In this document: in pieces, positions 1 to 6,904 of the stretch
How positions within the stretch are numbered: position 1 is the stretch's first letter
Layout of the letters: the number at the start of each line of letters is the position of its first letter
Source: Gammaproteobacteria bacterium
Lineage (GTDB): Bacteria; Pseudomonadota; Gammaproteobacteria; GCA-001735895
DNA: 12,030 bases
Assembly (NCBI GenBank): GCA_024763185.1
Contig: JANTFY010000046.1
Location: 1-12,030, forward strand
Reading direction: 5' to 3'
Program-made: the position numbers and the translations under genes
Notes under the pieces: model-generated
Told to the model about the DNA's origin: nothing
Databases searched by the model: none
What the model saw: the letters and a program-made list of their open reading frames with translations, nothing else

Positions 1-435
1 CAATGGCAATCGCACAAACAGCAAGACAAGGGCCAAAGCAAGCGCGTACTGGATGAAGTGGGCCACAAGCTGCCGGCCATGCAACGTGCCCAACGCTTAC
101 AGGATGTCGCTGCCGACTATTACTTCGACTGGCCCGAGACCGCGCCGGTGCTGGATAAAATGGAAGAAGAGATCCATGAACTCAGGGAAGCCTTGCACAA
201 GGGCGACACGGCGCACATCCAGTCGGAAATGGGCGATATCCTGTTTGCCTGCGTCAACCTGGCACGCCACGTTGAAGTGGATGCCGAATCCGCCCTGCGC
301 CAGACCAATGAAAAGTTTGTACGCCGTTTTGATTACGTGGTCGAACAGATGAAACAGGCCGGTATAGAATTCAGCCCGCAACAACTGGATGCGATGGAAC
401 ATTTCTGGCAACAGAGCAAAAAGGTCACTGGCTAG
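1..435 (+). CDS. mazG: MazG nucleoside triphosphate pyrophosphohydrolase, C-terminal part (5' end outside window)
   Basis: The frame is open from base 1 to a TAG at 433-435 and gives the last 144 residues; the start lies upstream of the window. MazG hydrolyses (d)NTPs to monophosphate and pyrophosphate in the cytoplasm and clears non-canonical nucleotides. The fragment matches the second MazG domain: a linker ending in LPAMQRAQRLQ, then FDWPE, the acidic helix motif EEEIHE (fragment residues 55-60), the second acidic pair in EMGDILFACVNLARH (76-90), and the NEKFVRRF helix (103-110). E57, E60, E76 and D79 are the likely Mg2+ ligands, by analogy with the family ExxE...ExxD pattern. Any ATG or GTG inside, such as GTG 58, would cut into conserved sequence, so internal starts are not favoured. 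The tetR gene follows after 36 bp. The assignment rests on recalled family motifs, which fit well. Confidence 0.93.
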   Translation, partial: QWQSHKQQDKGQSKRVLDEVGHKLPAMQRAQRLQDVAADYYFDWPETAPVLDKMEEEIHELREALHKGDTAHIQSEMGDILFACVNLARHVEVDAESALRQTNEKFVRRFDYVVEQMKQAGIEFSPQQLDAMEHFWQQSKKVTG

Positions 436-452
436 AGACAAGCAGGCTGTCT
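436..452. promoter_or_regulatory. Inverted repeat AGACA-N7-TGTCT before tetR
   Basis: Perfect 5-bp arms (436-440 and 448-452) lie in the 36-bp gap between mazG and the TetR-family gene, 20 bp before its ATG. TetR regulators usually bind palindromes of 15 bp or more in their own promoter, so this could be the autoregulatory operator. The arms are short and the match could be chance, and no convincing -35/-10 pair is visible around it. Confidence 0.3.
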
Positions 453-471
453 TCATTTAAACTGTGCCACC

Positions 472-1089
472 ATGCAAAACACTCCCCACAAAAAAAGCCG
501 CGTCAAAACAGAACAAAAAATCATCAAGGCCGTTGAGTCGCTGTTACTTAATGAAGGTTTCCCCGCACTAGGTATCAATGCCATCGCGCGCAAGGCCGGT
601 TGTGACAAGGTTTTGATTTATCGCTATTTCGGCGGCCTGGAGGGTTTGCTGGAACGCTTTTCTCAACAGTACGACCTGTGGTGGGATGTCGACGAAATCA
701 TTCACGAAAACATGGACGAGATAACCCAACTAAGCTTGCCGCAGTTTCTTGATCTGTTACTCAAACGCCATATCAAGGCTGTTCAACAAAGACCCTTGAC
801 CCAGGAAATAATGGCCTGGGAGATGTCGGCCAGCAATGCGCTGACCCGGGCACTGAATAAAATCCGCACCGAACAGGGCATGTTGCTGGTGAAAAAGGTA
901 CGCCTGCATTTCAACCAGCCCAATATTGATGTGGGCGGTATACTGGGCATCTTTGGCGCCGCCATCAATTACCTCATTATACGCACCCGCCACAGCCATT
1001 CCGAATACGAAAAGGAAGAATGGTGGCGACTGGAACACACCATCAGCAGCCTGCTGACCTGTCAAAGCAGCGGCATCAGCACAAAATAA
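472..1089 (+). CDS. TetR/AcrR-family transcriptional regulator
   Basis: A 205-residue protein of usual TetR size. Residues 11-65 form the N-terminal DNA-binding domain: helix 1 (EQKIIKAVESLLLNEGF), then the helix-turn-helix at about 35-54 with INAIARKAGCDKVLIYRYF, which keeps the typical A-x-xAG-x-xxxx-(I/L)YxYF signature. The C-terminal 130 residues are helical with a hydrophobic stretch near 153-170 (GGILGIFGAAINYLII) and should form the ligand-binding and dimer domain; its ligand cannot be inferred. The ATG at 472 is the first start in frame and leaves ten basic residues before helix 1; no clear Shine-Dalgarno is seen. An HExxH gene starts 2 bp after the stop, implying translational coupling and a shared role. 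An inverted repeat at 436-452 is a possible operator. Confidence 0.92.
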   Translation: MQNTPHKKSRVKTEQKIIKAVESLLLNEGFPALGINAIARKAGCDKVLIYRYFGGLEGLLERFSQQYDLWWDVDEIIHENMDEITQLSLPQFLDLLLKRHIKAVQQRPLTQEIMAWEMSASNALTRALNKIRTEQGMLLVKKVRLHFNQPNIDVGGILGIFGAAINYLIIRTRHSHSEYEKEEWWRLEHTISSLLTCQSSGISTK

Positions 1090-1091
1090 CC

Positions 1092-1580
1092 GTGCCACAG
1101 TCCGTAGTTCGACTCAAAGATATCGACAGCACAAGCCTGAGCTCGCTGCTCGAGCGTTACAGTCTCAAGCTCAGGGTGGTTGAGGACGAAAATATTCCAG
1201 GTAGTTTCTGGGGCGATGAAGAAGCCGGTTTAATCGGTAACAAACTGTTTGCGCGCCTGGACACGCCGATTCATTCTATCCTGCACGAAAGTTGCCATTA
1301 CATTTGCATGGACGCTAACAGGCGAAAAAACCTGGATACCGATGCGGCAGGCGATTACGATGAGGAAAACGCCGTGTGTTATCTGCAGATATTACTGGCG
1401 CAAGATATAGACGGCATGGATTCTCAACAAATGATGCAGGACATGGATGCCTGGGGTTACAGCTTCCGCCTGGGCTCCACCCGGGCCTGGTTTGAACAGG
1501 ATGCAGAGGATGCCCTGCATTGGTTGCAGGGTTTCAAGCTGGTGGAACAACAACGACCCACTTATCAATTAAGAATGTAA
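1092..1580 (+). CDS. Small HExxH (putative zinc metallopeptidase-like) protein, GTG start
   Basis: I do not recognise a named family. The frame is open from 1020, but a start there would overlap tetR by 70 bp and add a low-complexity Q/H-rich N-terminus. GTG 1092, 2 bp after the tetR stop, gives a sensible 162-residue protein and fits translational coupling. There is no visible Shine-Dalgarno, which is typical of coupled starts. The key sight is HESCHYI at residues 65-71, an HExxH zinc motif on a predicted helix, followed about 22 residues later by DYDEENAVCYLQ, where E91 or E92 could be the third zinc ligand. That arrangement resembles ImmA/IrrE-type gluzincins. No signal peptide or membrane segment is seen, so it is probably cytosolic. 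Catalysis is inferred, not shown; the protein could also be a non-catalytic zinc fold. Its 3' end lies 4 bp from the convergent DUF454 gene. Confidence 0.75.
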   Translation: MPQSVVRLKDIDSTSLSSLLERYSLKLRVVEDENIPGSFWGDEEAGLIGNKLFARLDTPIHSILHESCHYICMDANRRKNLDTDAAGDYDEENAVCYLQILLAQDIDGMDSQQMMQDMDAWGYSFRLGSTRAWFEQDAEDALHWLQGFKLVEQQRPTYQLRM

Positions 1581-1584
1581 ATCC

Positions 1585-1977
1585 CTACTCATTCTCTAGT
1601 GATACGTTCGTCTCCTTCAGACGCCACAGATACATCAGTAAAACGGTTGCGAGTGCAAGCAGTAGAATTTGCAAATAGATACGACCGGTTAACACCAGGA
1701 TGGAGATCATGAAAGTCACCACGATGGCCAGTGTGGCTTTATGTTTGACCGCCCGGGTCACTGTTCGCTCCTGTTCCCAGCGCCTGAGACTGGCACCGAA
1801 CCAGCGGTTATTCAATAGCATGCGGTGAAAGCGCGGCGAGCTTCTGGCAAAGAAAAAAAGTGCCAGTATCAACAAAGGCGTCGTGGGCAGTAACGGCAGA
1901 AACACACCGAGCATGGCCAGCAATACCAGCAGCCAGCCCAGTACGCTAAATACCATAACCTGCAGTGCTTTCCTCAT
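1585..1977 (-). CDS. DUF454 (YbaN-like) inner-membrane protein
   Basis: A 130-residue hydrophobic protein, the usual size for DUF454. It resembles E. coli YbaN along its length: GWLLVLLAMLGVFLPLLPTT (14-33), then FARSSPRFHRMLLNNRWFG (43-61), a basic cytosolic-looking loop (65-80), and two more membrane spans (about 82-97 and 101-118). The total is three or four membrane helices. The biochemical role of the family is unknown to me. The ATG at 1977 overlaps the stop of the upstream oxoprolinase-like gene as ATGA, so the two are translationally coupled and very probably one transcript. This genomic link suggests, but does not prove, that the membrane protein supports the hydrolase or transport of its substrate. 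No intrinsic terminator is visible in the 4 bp between it and the convergent HExxH gene. Confidence 0.92.
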   Translation of the reverse strand: MRKALQVMVFSVLGWLLVLLAMLGVFLPLLPTTPLLILALFFFARSSPRFHRMLLNNRWFGASLRRWEQERTVTRAVKHKATLAIVVTFMISILVLTGRIYLQILLLALATVLLMYLWRLKETNVSLENE

Positions 1978-4900
1978 AGGTCTGAGCGGTTCTTTTCTTC
2001 ACGGCCATAACCACCACCGCCAGGCGTTTTAACGATCAGGCAATCCCCTGCATTTGCCTCGACAGAACAGGTCGAAGCCAGCTCCACGATATGGCCATCT
2101 TTCTGCTTGAGCAGATTTTCACCCGTTTTACCCTCACCGCCACCGTTGACGCCATAGGGCGCAACCTTTCTGTGTCCGGTTAACAGGCTGATGGTCATGG
2201 CTTCATTGAACAACAGTCGTCGCTCCACGCCATCCCCGCCCCGATAGGCGCCCAGCCCACCCGAATGCCTGCGAATGGAAAAGGATTCGAGCCGGATCGG
2301 GAAACGCCATTCCAGCACCTCCGGATCGGTCAGCCGTGAATTGGTCATGTGGGTATGCACGGCACTGCAACCGGCATGTTTTTCACTGGCCCCCTCTCCT
2401 CCGCATAAGGTTTCGTAATACTGGTATTGCTCGTTACCCCAGGTCACGTTATTCATGGTGCCCTGTGAAGCGGCTGCAACACCCAGTGCCCCGAGCAGGG
2501 TATCAACAATGGCCTGGGATACTTCGACATTGCCCGCCACCACCGCGGCCGGGTAAACCGGGTTGATCATGCTTTTGGCTGGCAACAAGATATTTAACGG
2601 TTTGAGGCAACCCTCGTTCAAGGGTATTTGATCATCCACCAGGCAACGAAATACATACAACACGGCGGCACGCGCAATGGCCGAAGGTGCATTGAAGTTG
2701 CTCGCGTGCTGTGCGCTGGTCCCGCTAAAATCAATGACGGCTTCACGCACGCTCTTTTCCAGCCGGATACTGACTTTAATCACCGAACCATCATCCATTG
2801 CGTAACTGAAGTCTCCATCGCTCAATACATCCAGCACCCGCCGTACCGACTCCTCGGCATTATTCTGCACGTGCTGCATATAGGCATGAACCACCGTCAG
2901 GCTGTAATGTTCCACCATCTTGAGCAACTCCTGCATGCCTTTTTCACAGGCCGCGAGTTGCGCCTTGAAATCGGCGATATTGGTATCAATATTGCGAGCC
3001 GGCCACTTGCCACTGCCCAGAACCTGGCGCATGAACTGCTCCTGAAAGACACCCGCATCAACTATTTTCAGGTTATCCAGCAGGATACCTTCCTGCTCGA
3101 CCGTAACCGAATCGGCGGGCATGGAACCGGGCGTAACACCCCCGATATCGGCATGGTGACCTCGTGAAGCCACGTAAAAAATAACCTGACGCGCGGATTC
3201 GTCAAACACCGGTTTGATGATGGTGACATCAGGCAGATGCGTGCCACCGTTGTAAGGGGCATTCAACACATAGGCATCGCCTTTTTTCATCTTACCCTGG
3301 CGTTCACGAATAACGGTTTTGATGCTTTCACTCATCGATCCCAGGTGTACCGGCATGTGCGGGGCATTCGCGATCAGGTCACCCCCTGCATCAAAAACCG
3401 CGCAGGAAAAATCCAGCCGCTCCTTGATATTGACCGAAACGGCCGTGTTCTCCAGCACTGACCCCATTTGTTCCGCAATGGACATGAACAGGTTGTTGAA
3501 AATCTCCAGCATCACCGGATCGACATCGGTACCTATGGCGACCTCGTTGGGCAAAGCCTGGTAGCGCTCCAGCACGATATTATTCTCGGCTGTCTGCTTT
3601 CCACGCCAGCCGGGTTCGATAACAATGGTACCGGTGTGTTCGATAATCACTGCGGGGCCATTTATCCAGACATCTTTGAGCAAACCTTGTCGCAAATAAA
3701 ACGGGGTGTCATGTTGGACACCGTTCATCACCACCGGCTTAACATCCACCGCGGCCAGGGGTTTGGTGTCGTGTTGTTGTGTCGATAATTGCGGCGCCGG
3801 GTTGCAAGCGATCGCTTCCACTTCCACCGACTGGACCATCAACGCTTTGTCCGCAGCGACAAAACCAAATGACTGCCTATGCACTTTTTCAAAGGCCTCG
3901 ACTACCCCCTCAAGATCCGTCAATGGTACTGGCAGGGTGGTATCCGAACCCGCATAAAAACAATGCACACGGGCAACGGTTTTGAGCTGATCACTTTTCG
4001 CCCCCTGGTTGAGAAGATCGTTGCGCCCCTGTTCCGCTAGCTCACCTTTAATCGCATTCAGGTTGGTAACAAGTGTGGCCGTCAGCTTCTGCTCAACACT
4101 GCGCTCGTGTATCTGACGCAAGTCAGCCAGCCCCATGCCATAGGCTGACAGCACGCCGGCAAAGGGATGCAGGAAGATGCTTTTAATGGCCAGCGCATCA
4201 GCAACCAGGCAGGCATGCTGCCCCCCTGCTCCGCCAAAACAGCACAGGGTGTATTCGGCGACATCGTAACCACGCTGCACCGAGATTTGCTTGATCGCAT
4301 TGGCCATGTTGTCGATGGCGATGGATAAAAAACCGCTGGCAATTTCCTGTAGGCTTTGACGTTTTCCCGTGGCTTTCTCAATACTGTCTGAAAGTCTGGT
4401 GAATTTCTCCTTAACGGCCTGCGGGTCCAGCGGCTGCTTACCATCCTCGCCAAAAACACTGGGAAAGTAAGAAGGCTGTATCTTGCCCAGCATGACATTA
4501 CAGTCAGTCACCGATAACGGGCCGTTATTGCCATAACTGGCCGGTCCAGGGTTAGCCCCGGATGATTCGGGCCCGACCCTGAAACGTGATCCATCGAACT
4601 GCAGGATGGAGCCGCCGCCTGCGGCCACCGTGTGAATTCGCATCATCGGTGCACGCATGCGTACACCCGCGACCTCGGTTTCAAAGGCACGTTCAAACTC
4701 ACCGGCATAATGACAGACATCCGTCGAGGTGCCCCCCATGTCAAAACCGATCAGTTTTTCAAAACCCGCTGCAAGAGCCGTTTGCACCATTCCGACCACC
4801 CCACCTGCTGGCCCTGAAAGAATCGCATCCTTGCCGGCAAAGTGATGGGCTTCAGTCAGGCCGCCACTGGATTGCATGAACTGCAGTCGGTTTTGAGACC

Positions 4901-5624
4901 GGTTGAGCATCGCAAGTTCGTTGGAAACCTGGTTGACATAGCGCCGCAGTATGGGCGACAGATACGCATCGACCACCGTGGTATCGCCTCGAGATACCAG
5001 TTTCATCAACGGGCTGACCCGGTGACTGACCGATATCTGCTCAAAGCCTAACTGCTGCGCAAGCTCTGCCACCTTTTCCTCGTGGGATGGATACAGATAA
5101 CCGTGCATGAAAACGATGGCCACCGAGCGGATACCACGCTCATAGGCCTGCTGCAAGCCGGCTCGAACTTCATCGGGTTGTATAGCCCTTATCACTTCCC
5201 CTGTGGCACTAAGGCGTTCATCCACTTCCAGCACCGAGGCATACAACATTTCTGGTAATTCAATCTTGAGCGAAAACAGCTCTGGCCTGTTTTGATAACC
5301 GATACGCAAGGCGTCGGCAAAACCCCGGGTGATAACCAGCAGGGTTGGATCACCCTTACGTTCCAACAAGGCATTGGTGGCCACCGTGGTGCCCATTTTC
5401 ACCACAAAAGGGGATTGGATAGCCGTTTGATGCGCTTTAGCCAGGATGCGGCGAACGCCCTCGATGGCGGCATCTTTATATAAACGGGCATTCTCTGACA
5501 ATAATTTATCGGTATACAATCTGCCCTGGGGTGAGCAGGCCACCACGTCGGTAAAGGTACCACCGCGGTCAATCCAGAACTGCCAGGTGTCTTGTTCGAC
5601 AAACTCGTGAGTATTTGTGGTCAT
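1974..5624 (-). CDS. ATP-dependent 5-oxoprolinase-type protein (fused HyuA-HyuB, hydantoinase/oxoprolinase family)
   Basis: A 1216-residue single-chain protein, close to the roughly 1,200-1,300 residues of fused 5-oxoprolinases. The family opens 5-oxo-L-proline to L-glutamate with ATP (glutathione/gamma-glutamyl turnover); some relatives act on N-methylhydantoin or related rings. The HyuA half runs from FWIDRGGTFTDVV (16-28), through MGTTVATNALLER (77-89), QSSGGLTEA (251-259), GPAGGVVGMV (271-280) and FDMGGTSTDV (294-303), an ASKHA-type phosphate loop set, to FGGAGGQHAC (463-472). The HyuB half starts near 701 with VDPVMLEIFNNLFMSIAEQM and carries NAPYNGGTHLPDV (788-800), ASRGHHADIGG (819-829) and a C-terminal TPGGGGYG. 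I chose ATG 5624; an upstream GTG at 5657 would add 11 residues, and neither has a clear ribosome-binding site. No frameshift is seen. Substrate is inferred from the fused layout; hydantoin specificity is not excluded. Confidence 0.9.
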   Translation of the reverse strand: MTTNTHEFVEQDTWQFWIDRGGTFTDVVACSPQGRLYTDKLLSENARLYKDAAIEGVRRILAKAHQTAIQSPFVVKMGTTVATNALLERKGDPTLLVITRGFADALRIGYQNRPELFSLKIELPEMLYASVLEVDERLSATGEVIRAIQPDEVRAGLQQAYERGIRSVAIVFMHGYLYPSHEEKVAELAQQLGFEQISVSHRVSPLMKLVSRGDTTVVDAYLSPILRRYVNQVSNELAMLNRSQNRLQFMQSSGGLTEAHHFAGKDAILSGPAGGVVGMVQTALAAGFEKLIGFDMGGTSTDVCHYAGEFERAFETEVAGVRMRAPMMRIHTVAAGGGSILQFDGSRFRVGPESSGANPGPASYGNNGPLSVTDCNVMLGKIQPSYFPSVFGEDGKQPLDPQAVKEKFTRLSDSIEKATGKRQSLQEIASGFLSIAIDNMANAIKQISVQRGYDVAEYTLCCFGGAGGQHACLVADALAIKSIFLHPFAGVLSAYGMGLADLRQIHERSVEQKLTATLVTNLNAIKGELAEQGRNDLLNQGAKSDQLKTVARVHCFYAGSDTTLPVPLTDLEGVVEAFEKVHRQSFGFVAADKALMVQSVEVEAIACNPAPQLSTQQHDTKPLAAVDVKPVVMNGVQHDTPFYLRQGLLKDVWINGPAVIIEHTGTIVIEPGWRGKQTAENNIVLERYQALPNEVAIGTDVDPVMLEIFNNLFMSIAEQMGSVLENTAVSVNIKERLDFSCAVFDAGGDLIANAPHMPVHLGSMSESIKTVIRERQGKMKKGDAYVLNAPYNGGTHLPDVTIIKPVFDESARQVIFYVASRGHHADIGGVTPGSMPADSVTVEQEGILLDNLKIVDAGVFQEQFMRQVLGSGKWPARNIDTNIADFKAQLAACEKGMQELLKMVEHYSLTVVHAYMQHVQNNAEESVRRVLDVLSDGDFSYAMDDGSVIKVSIRLEKSVREAVIDFSGTSAQHASNFNAPSAIARAAVLYVFRCLVDDQIPLNEGCLKPLNILLPAKSMINPVYPAAVVAGNVEVSQAIVDTLLGALGVAAASQGTMNNVTWGNEQYQYYETLCGGEGASEKHAGCSAVHTHMTNSRLTDPEVLEWRFPIRLESFSIRRHSGGLGAYRGGDGVERRLLFNEAMTISLLTGHRKVAPYGVNGGGEGKTGENLLKQKDGHIVELASTCSVEANAGDCLIVKTPGGGGYGREEKNRSDL

Positions 5625-5665
5625 AGGCTGGCGGCAATGTCGTCGGTTTGAAATCACACTATTTT

Positions 5666-5683
5666 ACCGTTTTATGCAACGGT
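5666..5683. promoter_or_regulatory. Inverted repeat ACCGTT-N6-AACGGT in the divergent intergenic region
   Basis: Perfect 6-bp arms (5666-5671 and 5678-5683) separated by TTATGC lie 42 bp before the oxoprolinase ATG at 5624. They could be an operator or a 5' leader hairpin of that gene. The function is inferred from position alone. Confidence 0.35.
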
Positions 5684-5704
5684 TACATGCCCTGGCGAGA
5701 TAAT

Positions 5705-5724
5705 ATTGCCTATCGGCTGGCAAT
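5705..5724. promoter_or_regulatory. Inverted repeat ATTGCC-N8-GGCAAT between divergent genes
   Basis: Perfect 6-bp arms (5705-5710 and 5719-5724) with centre TATCGGCT. It overlaps the candidate -35 region of the rightward promoter at 5718-5746, a usual place for a repressor site. No regulator is identified. A chance palindrome of this size is possible. Confidence 0.35.
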
Positions 5725-5746
5725 AATGCCAAAATACTATTATAAG
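5718..5746 (+). promoter_or_regulatory. Candidate sigma70-type promoter for the coiled-coil gene pair
   Basis: TATAAG (5741-5746) matches 5 of 6 bases of the -10 consensus and lies 17 bp after TGGCAA (5718-5723), a weak -35 with 3 of 6 matches. A start near 5753 would leave a leader of about 32 nt containing the hairpin at 5760-5777. The overlapping TATTAT at 5738-5743 is an alternative -10. Confidence 0.4.
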
Positions 5747-5759
5747 GTTTAATAAATCG

Positions 5760-5777
5760 AGGATTGTCTTCAATCCT
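5760..5777 (+). promoter_or_regulatory. Hairpin at the translation start of the first coiled-coil gene
   Basis: AGGATTG, loop TCTT, CAATCCT forms a perfect 7-bp stem ending 7 nt before the ATG at 5785. The only Shine-Dalgarno-like stretch nearby, GAGG at 5759-5762, is mostly inside the 5' arm and is about 22 nt from the ATG when unfolded, too far for normal use. Folding would both hide it and shorten the distance. A TTG at 5764 lies in the stem and would be directly against the GAGG, so it is a poor start. Confidence 0.45.
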
Positions 5778-5784
5778 GCCAATA

Positions 5785-6333
5785 ATGACAAAAGAATCTA
5801 CCCACAACATCGAAATTTATCATCAGGCACTCCAGTTAATGGAGAAGAACTCTGAACTGCGTGATGATATGTATCAAACTGTTGCTGACCGGGTCACCCT
5901 GACGGCACGTTTTGGCCTGTTGATGCTGATCGTCATCGCGGTATCCATCTTCCTTTTATTGAATACACTCAATAGCCAGGTTGTGCACATGCTGCAAGGT
6001 ATCGTGACCATGAATCAGTCGTTTGAATCAGTAAGCCAAGATATGGTTCAGATTCAACATGACATGCAGAAAATTAATCAAAAAACCAGCCACATCACTG
6101 AAATCAGCAAAAGTACACATTCGGTCGCCGACACCTTATCCGGCATCCAGCTGGCGGTCAGTAATGCCAGCAACAGCATCAACCAAATCAGCCTCGGCAT
6201 GCAATACGTTGACGAGTCGATGTATCATGTCAACCAGAACATTTTCCCGTTAACTGGCCATATCTTCAATATTAGCCGGGATATGTATCGAATCAGCCAA
6301 CCATTCGAATCCTTTAACAGTTTATTGCCTTAA
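5785..6333 (+). CDS. Single-pass membrane coiled-coil protein of unknown function (paralogue 1)
   Basis: A 182-residue protein I cannot name. Residues 1-41 are charged and probably cytosolic, 42-60 form one strong membrane helix (about FGLLMLIVIAVSIFLLLNTL), and 61-165 form a long coiled coil with hydrophobic positions every 3-4 residues and many Met (for example MNQSFESVSQDMVQIQHDMQ at 77-96). The chain ends with PFESFNSLLP. Topology is probably N-in with the coiled coil in the periplasm; this is inferred. It lacks the HAMP domain and conserved hairpin tip of chemoreceptors. The neighbour 14 bp downstream has the same layout and a similar ending (FFDWFLP), so the two look like a tandem duplication and may hetero-oligomerise. 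ATG 5785 is chosen over TTG 5764, which lies inside a hairpin stem. Base composition looks more A+T-rich than the flanking operons. Confidence 0.8.
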   Translation: MTKESTHNIEIYHQALQLMEKNSELRDDMYQTVADRVTLTARFGLLMLIVIAVSIFLLLNTLNSQVVHMLQGIVTMNQSFESVSQDMVQIQHDMQKINQKTSHITEISKSTHSVADTLSGIQLAVSNASNSINQISLGMQYVDESMYHVNQNIFPLTGHIFNISRDMYRISQPFESFNSLLP

Positions 6334-6347
6334 GGTTGACCGGGAAC

Positions 6348-6887
6348 ATGCTGTCTGAACAAAATGAGTTACTACTGGATTCGATCAGGAAAGAAAACCT
6401 GTCGCTGCAGGAGCTGGATAACCAGGCTAAAAAATGCAAGAAAACCAACCGCCTATTGGTCATCGTGGTATTTATCTTTCTTTTTTTATTATTGATGGTT
6501 AACCTGATCACCCTGTTTAACCTGTATAAGAATCTGGACTTGATTGTGCAGCAAATTGGTGAAATGGAATTACGTTTTCACTCCGTATCATCAACCATGA
6601 AGAGCGTTACTAAAAACTTGGACGAGGTATCCAGTAGCATGGATGCCATGCCCGGTATCAAACAATCCATGGGGTCTATTGCTGACACCATGCAACCGGT
6701 ATCTGGCGACATGAACCACATTGCCAGTGAATTGAATGGTGTTAACCATTCCCTCAGCCAGGTCAATGAACACATGTTTTCATTAAATCAGCAAATCAAC
6801 CAAATGGGCCAGTCAACCTTCGAAATTCAAAACAATACCAACGACATCCGGAAACCGACGCGTTTCTTTGACTGGTTTTTACCTTAA
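6348..6887 (+). CDS. Single-pass membrane coiled-coil protein of unknown function (paralogue 2)
   Basis: A 179-residue protein with the same plan as its upstream neighbour. It has a charged N-terminus with KKCKKTNR just before the membrane (28-35), a membrane helix at about 36-57 (LLVIVVFIFLFLLLMVNLIT), then a Ser/Asn/Met-rich coiled coil (62-160) with MxxV/MxxI spacings such as SSTMKSVTKNLDEVSSSM. It ends with RKPTRFFDWFLP. The positive charges at the N-side favour N-in topology, with the coiled coil outside the inner membrane. The stretch GVNHSLSQVNEHMFSLNQQI aligns by eye with YVDESMYHVNQNIFPLTGHI of paralogue 1. ATG 6348 is preferred; AAGG at 6332-6335 is 12 nt upstream, overlapping the previous stop, and a TTG at 6336 would add four residues. 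The 14-bp gap indicates one operon. No function can be assigned. It converges on the rhodanese gene with 17 bp between the stops. Confidence 0.8.
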   Translation: MLSEQNELLLDSIRKENLSLQELDNQAKKCKKTNRLLVIVVFIFLFLLLMVNLITLFNLYKNLDLIVQQIGEMELRFHSVSSTMKSVTKNLDEVSSSMDAMPGIKQSMGSIADTMQPVSGDMNHIASELNGVNHSLSQVNEHMFSLNQQINQMGQSTFEIQNNTNDIRKPTRFFDWFLP

Positions 6888-6904
6888 AAACATTCCTCAA
6901 AGCC

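Noticed and set aside
97..456. 119-codon open frame on the minus strand over mazG
   Set aside because: It mirrors the conserved MazG helix motifs in the other frame and shows no family features of its own.
1020..1091. Longer N-terminus for the HExxH protein, starting at ATG 1020
   Set aside because: It would overlap the end of tetR by 70 bp, and the extra residues look like an out-of-frame reading of the tetR 3' end.
2628..3167. 179-codon open frame on the plus strand inside the oxoprolinase-like gene
   Set aside because: It is fully antisense to conserved HyuB sequence, has no recognisable motif, and its length is expected by chance opposite a long gene.
5785..6887. Methyl-accepting chemotaxis proteins
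   Set aside because: They have only one membrane helix, no sensor or HAMP domain, and no conserved chemoreceptor hairpin tip; the coiled coils are also far too short.
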